Shown piece by piece: positions 55,080-59,211 of a stretch of 59,211 bases of DNA (within the stretch, counting starts at the first letter, position 1; every line of letters starts with the position of its first letter). Source of the stretch: Bacteroidales bacterium. Lineage in GTDB: Bacteria; Bacteroidota; Bacteroidia; Bacteroidales; F082. The notes under the pieces are model-generated. The model ran no database searches. It saw only the letters and a program-made list of their open reading frames with translations, and was not told where the DNA came from. Both the position numbers and the translations under genes were made by a program. The stretch is taken from positions 1-59,211 of the forward strand of contig JANQGJ010000029.1 in the NCBI GenBank assembly GCA_028277395.1, written 5' to 3'.

Positions 55080-55164
55080 AGAATTAATTATTTATTTCGG
55101 GAATAAAATCGTTAAAACAAATGAACTACTTAAAGTTTCTTTAAATGAGACAACCTGTTAAACA

Positions 55165-55194
55165 GCTGTTATTCTTTGCATTAATGCTGTTATT
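55165..55194. repeat. Two direct copies of GCTGTTATT, 21 bp apart (candidate operator)
   Basis: GCTGTTATT occurs at 55165-55173 and 55186-55194, separated by 12 bp, so the period is 21 bp. This 9-bp repeat with 12-bp spacer and a GTT core is the geometry described for LytTR-family binding sites. It lies between the divergent RHS cassette and sialidase-like gene. The sequence differs from the 21-bp-period pair at 8086-8119, so a different regulator would bind. Regulatory role is inference. Confidence 0.55.
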
Positions 55195-55303
55195 TAGAGT
55201 TCATATAAATTACAATGTGTCATTTTATCAATAAGTTAAATATTTTGATAACATAATTATATATTTTTACTTTAATTTGTAGGAAAATAATAATAGATAA
55301 TTT

Positions 55304-57016
55304 ATGAAACTAGTATTTAACTATATAGCTGGTATAATAGTAATTTGTATGTTATTTGTAAAACTACCTTTACATAGTCAGAATAATAAATCTGATTTAC
55401 GATACATGCATAATGAAATACCTGATGACCCATACATGCCAATGCCTGCCGATAAATATAAAACTTCACCTGCTTACAGGTATCGAAGCAGTATTATTTT
55501 TACAACACAGGTAAACATAAACGAAAACGGTGAAAACATCCTTGGCGATGCTGCAAATGAACCATCAATTGCGGTTGATCCCAATGATCCAGACAGAATT
55601 GTAATTGGCTGGCGACAGTTTGATAATGTAGCAAGTAATTTTAGACAGGCTGGTAATGCATATTCTGATGACGGTGGAGAATCCTGGACAGTTCCTGACC
55701 CGATTGAGCAGGGTGTATTTCGTTCCGATCCGGTTTTAGAAGTCGACAATTACGGAATTTTTTATTACAATAGTTTGACTTATGTACAGGACACAGGGTA
55801 CAGATGCAATATTTACAAGACTGATCATGAGAGCTTTACTTGGGATGAAGGCACGTATGCACTCGGTGGTGATAAACAGTGGATGCATATTGATAAAACC
55901 GGTGGAATTGGTGAAGGAAATATATATGAGTTCTGGAATGTAGCTTTCTCAATCTGTCGACCTGGTTTGTACACCCGATCAACTGACGGAGGATTAACAT
56001 ATGATGAGTGTGATGGGATTCCATTTGATCCAATTTGGGGTACAGTTACAACTGGTCCTGATGGAGAGATGTACACCGTGGGTATGAAAAGTGATGGTGA
56101 AGTAGTAGTCACAAAATCAAGCACTGCACAGAACCCTGATATTCAAACTAGTTGGGACTTTACGGTAATTGTAAACTTAAATGGTCTTATGGGTGGCTGG
56201 AGACCAATAAATGGAGGATTACTCGGTCAGGCGTGGATTGATACGGATAGGTCAAATGGTACTAACAGGGGTAATGTATATTTACTAGCATCTGTGGATA
56301 AGGATACTATCGACGTTGCAGATGTTATGTTTGCAAGAAGTACTGATGGCGGACATACATGGGACCCGCCGGTAAGAATTAATGATGATGATCCGGAGGA
56401 AGACAATGTATGGCAATGGTTTGGCACCATGTCGGTTGCTCCAAACGGCAGGATTGATGCTATTTGGCTAGACACAAGGGATGCACCCGGAACAAATGAA
56501 TTTATTTCTGAGTTATATTACTCCTTTTCAAGTGACGGTGGACTCACATGGTCAGAAAATGAAAGACTATCCGAGTCGTTCAATCCAAAAGTTGGTTACC
56601 CCAATCAGAATAAAATGGGTGACTATTTTCATATGGTTTCCCATAATAACGGAGCTCACCTGGCCTGGTGTAATACCATTAATGGTGAACAGGATGTTTA
56701 CTACAGTTTTATAACTCCATGGGTTGTCGGAGTTGAGGAGGATTACAGCAATGATAATAATCTTTCATTTATAAACTACCCAAATCCGGTTAGAGACAAA
56801 ACAACATTACGTTACCAGATTAACAAAACTACTGATGTCAATATAACTATTACAGATATTTACGGAAAAACAATTGATGTGATTGCTGATGAAATCCAAC
56901 TGGAAGGCATTCATAATATTGTATATAATACCGATAATCTTAAAAGTGGTATTTACCTTCTAAACATATTCGCTGAAGGACAATCTGAAACAATTAAAAT
57001 ATCGGTTATCAAATAA
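55304..57016 (+). CDS. Sialidase-like (BNR/Asp-box) T9SS surface protein
   Basis: This 570-residue protein has a signal peptide (about 1-26) and a beta-propeller-like region (about 75-480) with four Asp-box motifs, (S/T)xDGGxTW: SDDGGESW, STDGGLTY, STDGGHTW and SSDGGLTW. The last ~80 residues are a type A T9SS sorting domain (INYPNPVRDKTTLRY ... GIYLLNIF). It resembles exo-alpha-sialidase-like proteins, but the catalytic arginine triad and Tyr/Glu cannot be confirmed by eye, so it may be a non-enzymatic BNR protein. It is divergent from the RHS cassette across 386 bp. Confidence 0.82.
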   Translation: MKLVFNYIAGIIVICMLFVKLPLHSQNNKSDLRYMHNEIPDDPYMPMPADKYKTSPAYRYRSSIIFTTQVNINENGENILGDAANEPSIAVDPNDPDRIVIGWRQFDNVASNFRQAGNAYSDDGGESWTVPDPIEQGVFRSDPVLEVDNYGIFYYNSLTYVQDTGYRCNIYKTDHESFTWDEGTYALGGDKQWMHIDKTGGIGEGNIYEFWNVAFSICRPGLYTRSTDGGLTYDECDGIPFDPIWGTVTTGPDGEMYTVGMKSDGEVVVTKSSTAQNPDIQTSWDFTVIVNLNGLMGGWRPINGGLLGQAWIDTDRSNGTNRGNVYLLASVDKDTIDVADVMFARSTDGGHTWDPPVRINDDDPEEDNVWQWFGTMSVAPNGRIDAIWLDTRDAPGTNEFISELYYSFSSDGGLTWSENERLSESFNPKVGYPNQNKMGDYFHMVSHNNGAHLAWCNTINGEQDVYYSFITPWVVGVEEDYSNDNNLSFINYPNPVRDKTTLRYQINKTTDVNITITDIYGKTIDVIADEIQLEGIHNIVYNTDNLKSGIYLLNIFAEGQSETIKISVIK

Positions 57017-57068
57017 TATTTTTGTTAATCATTTACTGGAAATCTCAAATCTACATTCAAACTTTTTG

Positions 57069-57076
57069 TAGGTTTG
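57069..57076 (+). promoter_or_regulatory. Candidate -7 box (TAGGTTTG) for pyrE
   Basis: TAGGTTTG fully matches TAnnTTTG and ends only 4 bp before the pyrE ATG at 57081. The predicted start site falls at or within a few bases of the ATG, so the mRNA would be leaderless or nearly so. No -33 TTG is visible. Confidence 0.45.
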
Positions 57077-57080
57077 CAAC

Positions 57081-57737
57081 ATGAATTATAATAAAGAAAT
57101 TGCAGACAAAATTGCTCTGAACCTACTGGAAATCAAAGCAATTAAATTAGATGCCAAAAACCCGTTTACATGGGCATCAGGCCTGAGATCGCCAATTTAT
57201 TGTGACAACAGGGTTGCATTATCCTTTCCTGAGAAAAGAACTTTTATAAAAGGGCAACTTACCAGGGTAATAAAAGAAAATTATAGTGATGCAGAAGTTA
57301 TTGCCGGAGTAGCAACAGCAGGCATTCCGCAGGGAGCTCTGGTAGCAGAAGAACTTGGCCTTCCGTTTGTATACATAAGGTCATCAGCCAAAGCCCATGG
57401 TATGACTAACAAGATTGAAGGAAAACTGAATCCGAGTCAAAAAACAGTTGTAATAGAAGATCTGGTTTCCACAGGTAAAAGCAGCCTGCTGGCAGTTGAT
57501 GCTATCAGGGATTCAGGAGCCGACGTACTTGGAATGGTTGCAATTTTTACCTATGGCCTGGAAATTGCACAAAAGAACTTCACCGAAAAGAATTGTAACC
57601 TTATTACTTTATCTGATTATGACTCAATGATTGCTAAAGCTGTCAGCAACAAATATGTGTCAGATGAAGATGAAAAATCACTTCTTGAATGGAGAAAAGA
57701 TCCTAAAGCATGGAGTGATGCTGTAAGTGATGAATAA
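57081..57737 (+). CDS. pyrE: Orotate phosphoribosyltransferase
   Basis: PyrE joins orotate to PRPP to form OMP, the substrate of PyrF. The 218-residue protein has FTWASGLRSPIYCDNR (about 28-43), AGVATAGIPQGALVAEELG, the flexible-loop region KAHGMTNKIEG, and the PRPP-binding motif VVIEDLVSTGKSS (about 130-142). The start is fixed by the family boundary; no later Met would keep the conserved N-terminus. An inverted repeat (57765-57785) follows the gene. Confidence 0.96.
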   Translation: MNYNKEIADKIALNLLEIKAIKLDAKNPFTWASGLRSPIYCDNRVALSFPEKRTFIKGQLTRVIKENYSDAEVIAGVATAGIPQGALVAEELGLPFVYIRSSAKAHGMTNKIEGKLNPSQKTVVIEDLVSTGKSSLLAVDAIRDSGADVLGMVAIFTYGLEIAQKNFTEKNCNLITLSDYDSMIAKAVSNKYVSDEDEKSLLEWRKDPKAWSDAVSDE

Positions 57738-57764
57738 TTAATACTTTTGTTTACATCTTTAAAT

Positions 57765-57785
57765 AACCGGATTATTAATCCGGTT
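57765..57785. repeat. Inverted repeat after pyrE (possible terminator)
   Basis: AACCGGATTATTAATCCGGTT is a 21-nt palindrome with 10-bp arms and a single central base, 27 bp after the pyrE stop. No T-run follows on the plus strand, so it is either a weak terminator or a protein-binding site. Confidence 0.45.
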
Positions 57786-57856
57786 GAGAAAATTCACCTG
57801 TTGTATTGTATTAACATTGATTCAGGACATTTTCCTAAAATAAAAAACATTGAAAA

Positions 57857-58255
57857 ATGATAATAGAAGGTAAATCTGCAATTATAACTACAGATATTCA
57901 AAGCGTTTATAGTTTCCTGACAAATTTCAATAATTATCAGAAACTAATGCCCGAACAAATAACAAACTGGAACAGTGATGAAAACTCATGCTCGTTTACT
58001 ATTCAGGGGATGGCAGATATTAGTCTTGTTTTCTCCGAAAGTATTCCTCATTCTTCCATCAAACTTATACCACAGGGTAAAGTTCCTTTTAATTTTGAGC
58101 TAACATTAGAACTGGAAGAAAACGGTGGCAATACAAGTGCAAAAGTAATTGTTGATGCCAGTTTAAATCCGATGATGGCTATGATGGCAAAAAGACCCAT
58201 GGAAAACCTGGTTAATGTTATGGCAGGAAATATTAATGATGCCATTGGAAGATAA
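57857..58255 (+). CDS. SRPBCC (START-like) family protein
   Basis: This 132-residue protein fits the SRPBCC small-ligand/lipid-binding fold, with an N-terminal SVYSFLTNFNNYQKLMP-type helix-strand (about 15-33), a central antiparallel sheet, and a long C-terminal amphipathic helix (NPMMAMMAKRPMENLVNVMA). The family covers hydrophobic-ligand carriers and polyketide cyclases; no ligand can be named. In Bacteroidota a protein of this type commonly sits between pyrE and birA, as here, which supports a conserved housekeeping neighbourhood. Confidence 0.85.
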   Translation: MIIEGKSAIITTDIQSVYSFLTNFNNYQKLMPEQITNWNSDENSCSFTIQGMADISLVFSESIPHSSIKLIPQGKVPFNFELTLELEENGGNTSAKVIVDASLNPMMAMMAKRPMENLVNVMAGNINDAIGR

Positions 58256-58337
58256 GACTGTCCTACAAAAATAAAAACCAGGCAAAAGTTTTTTCACCAG
58301 GTACAATTTCTTTGTTTCAAAGTATTTCGGAATGGAA

Positions 58338-59087
58338 TCATAAAAATTCTACTTCCTTAAACATATATTTTCTTCTTTCCCCTTCTTTCGTAACAATGAT
58401 CAACCTGCCGAACTCATCAACGTCGGTGATTTTCCCTGTAAACCTGCCGTTTGTATCCAGATAATCTGCATTCCTGTTAAAACGATAGAGTTTTTCCATG
58501 TATTCTGATTCAATCCCGGTAATATTGTTTGTTTCCCGAATTTTTCCATATCGAACACTAATTCTTTCAAGTAATCTGTTGAGTATTTCAACCACAGTTA
58601 TATCCGTATCGGTAAAATGAATTAAAGAAACCGGGTTCCGGGCGTCTGAATAAAACTTCTTCTGATTTATATTTATTCCAATGCCTGCAATTGATGATTC
58701 CAGTTTGTTTCCTGCAACAAAATTCTGAAACAAAATACCAGCAATTTTTTTTTCGTTCACATATACATCATTGGGCCATTTGATCTTCAATTGACTTTTA
58801 TCATCCGGCGTAAGATATGAACCAATCACATCATGGATTGCCAAAGACACAACCTGTGTTAATACAAACTGTTGGGATGCCTGAATAAAATCAGGTTCAA
58901 AAATAATACTTACTGTCAGGTTGCAGCCGGGCTCACTTTCCCAACTGTTCTCCCCAAGTCCTTTTCCCCCTGCCTGGTTATGAGTCAGTATTACATCCCC
59001 TTCTTGTAATTCTCCTGCTTCCAACAATTTGTGTGCATGAACATTTGTCGACTCCAGCAAATCTATTTCCCTGATATTAAACTTCAT
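58338..59087 (-). CDS. birA: Biotin--[acetyl-CoA-carboxylase] ligase
   Basis: This 249-residue enzyme makes biotinyl-AMP and attaches biotin to the acceptor protein of carboxylases. It contains DLLESTNVHAHKLL (about 9-22), the nucleotide-binding AGGKGLGENSWESE region and the catalytic KIKWPNDVYVNEKKIAGIL (the WPNDV motif). It lacks the N-terminal helix-turn-helix of repressor-type BirA, so it is a group I ligase. The ATG at 59087 is chosen over one at 59114 because the latter would lie upstream of the TATTTTTG box and outside the family boundary. Confidence 0.93.
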   Translation of the reverse strand: MKFNIREIDLLESTNVHAHKLLEAGELQEGDVILTHNQAGGKGLGENSWESEPGCNLTVSIIFEPDFIQASQQFVLTQVVSLAIHDVIGSYLTPDDKSQLKIKWPNDVYVNEKKIAGILFQNFVAGNKLESSIAGIGININQKKFYSDARNPVSLIHFTDTDITVVEILNRLLERISVRYGKIRETNNITGIESEYMEKLYRFNRNADYLDTNGRFTGKITDVDEFGRLIIVTKEGERRKYMFKEVEFL

Positions 59088-59103
59088 ATAGCTAATTATT
59101 CTG

Positions 59104-59111
59104 CAAAAATA
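59104..59111 (-). promoter_or_regulatory. Candidate -7 box (TATTTTTG) for birA
   Basis: On the minus strand TATTTTTG fully matches TAnnTTTG, 16 bp before the chosen ATG at 59087. The remaining plus-strand DNA to the window end (59112-59211) holds no recognisable gene. A frame opening with ATG near 59194 is cut off by the edge and too short to judge. Confidence 0.45.
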
Positions 59112-59211
59112 CATATTAACCTGAGTTCGATCTAAGCAACTAGTTAAATTAAAGACAGTTGCCCATTAGATTCTTCTCTTTCGTATTTAATTGATGGTTT
59201 TTTTGGTAGAA

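Larger units (their letters stand above)
54918..55303. promoter_or_regulatory. 386-bp divergent intergenic region of the RHS cassette
   Basis: It separates the minus-strand RHS cassette from the plus-strand sialidase-like gene. It holds a TACATTTG -7 box for the cassette (55072-55079), a short palindrome CTGTTAAACAG (55155-55165), and two direct copies of GCTGTTATT 21 bp apart (55165-55194). No gene was found inside it. Confidence 0.55.

Noticed and set aside
57014..57031. Rex-like site TTGTTAATCATTTACTGG upstream of pyrE
   Set aside because: Only the left half matches; the right half fails and pyrE is not an expected Rex target.
58268..58312. Repeated CCAGG/ACCAGG after the SRPBCC gene as terminator
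   Set aside because: The copies are direct, not inverted, so no stable hairpin forms.

Overview
The window looks like chromosomal DNA of a Bacteroidota bacterium, most likely a Bacteroidales/Marinilabiliales-type organism with some tolerance of both oxygen and anoxia. The evidence is AT-rich DNA, type A type IX secretion (T9SS) C-terminal sorting domains, promoter boxes of the Bacteroidota form TAnnTTTG, near absence of Shine-Dalgarno leaders, a LytS/Reg_prop sensor kinase, a long phenylalanine hydroxylase, type 2 OMP decarboxylase, Rex, and rubrerythrin. I see no prophage, no recognisable insertion sequence, no CRISPR array and no rRNA. Most of the window is core metabolism; the clear accessory island is 46.2-57.0 kb.

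Layout. 0-1.9 kb: the tail of a sensor kinase and a receiver-kinase gene. 1.9-5.3 kb (minus strand): Gfo/Idh oxidoreductase, lipoprotein and polyprenyl-phosphate sugar-1-phosphate transferase, an exopolysaccharide-type group. 5.4-7.4 kb: pcm, a stand-alone tRNA-Pro(GGG) with its own promoter and terminator, and trxB. 7.5-14.3 kb (minus strand): glycosyltransferase, miaA, Reg_prop/LytS kinase and LytTR regulator, followed by a small lipoprotein gene whose upstream DNA carries two copies of a 13-mer 21 bp apart. 14.4-21.2 kb: phenylalanine hydroxylase, DUF302 protein, tandem-VOC lipoprotein, YggS, Ca/Na antiporter, putative outer-membrane protein and rex with a probable Rex operator. 21.2-30.6 kb: carbamate kinase, DASS and EamA transporters, lgt, inositol monophosphatase, DUF2061, NfeD protease, macrodomain protein, CvfB-like S1 protein and an unknown protein. 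30.7-34.7 kb: flippase-sulfotransferase pair and M14 peptidase. 34.8-38.7 kb: rubrerythrin, predicted metal exporter, LemA and two TPM proteins. 38.8-45.3 kb: prfA, pyrF, marC, ilvE, a T9SS-exported SGNH-type hydrolase and an unknown lipoprotein.

45.3-57.0 kb is the accessory part. After short tandem repeats and a NUDIX gene comes a four-gene minus-strand cassette: a secreted GIGT-repeat/coiled-coil protein, a small T9SS-sorted protein, a 2111-residue SpvB/FG-GAP/RHS giant with a non-repetitive 282-residue C-terminal region, and, 1 bp downstream, an AT-rich 148-residue orphan that is the obvious candidate immunity protein. Divergent from it is a sialidase-like T9SS protein; the intergenic region between them again carries two direct repeats 21 bp apart. 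57-59.2 kb returns to housekeeping: pyrE, an SRPBCC protein and birA.

The most novel points are the RHS C-terminal tail with its adjacent orphan gene, the small T9SS partner, and the two 21-bp-period direct-repeat sites that look like operators for LytTR-type regulators. Functions are inferred from motifs read by eye; no database search was run.
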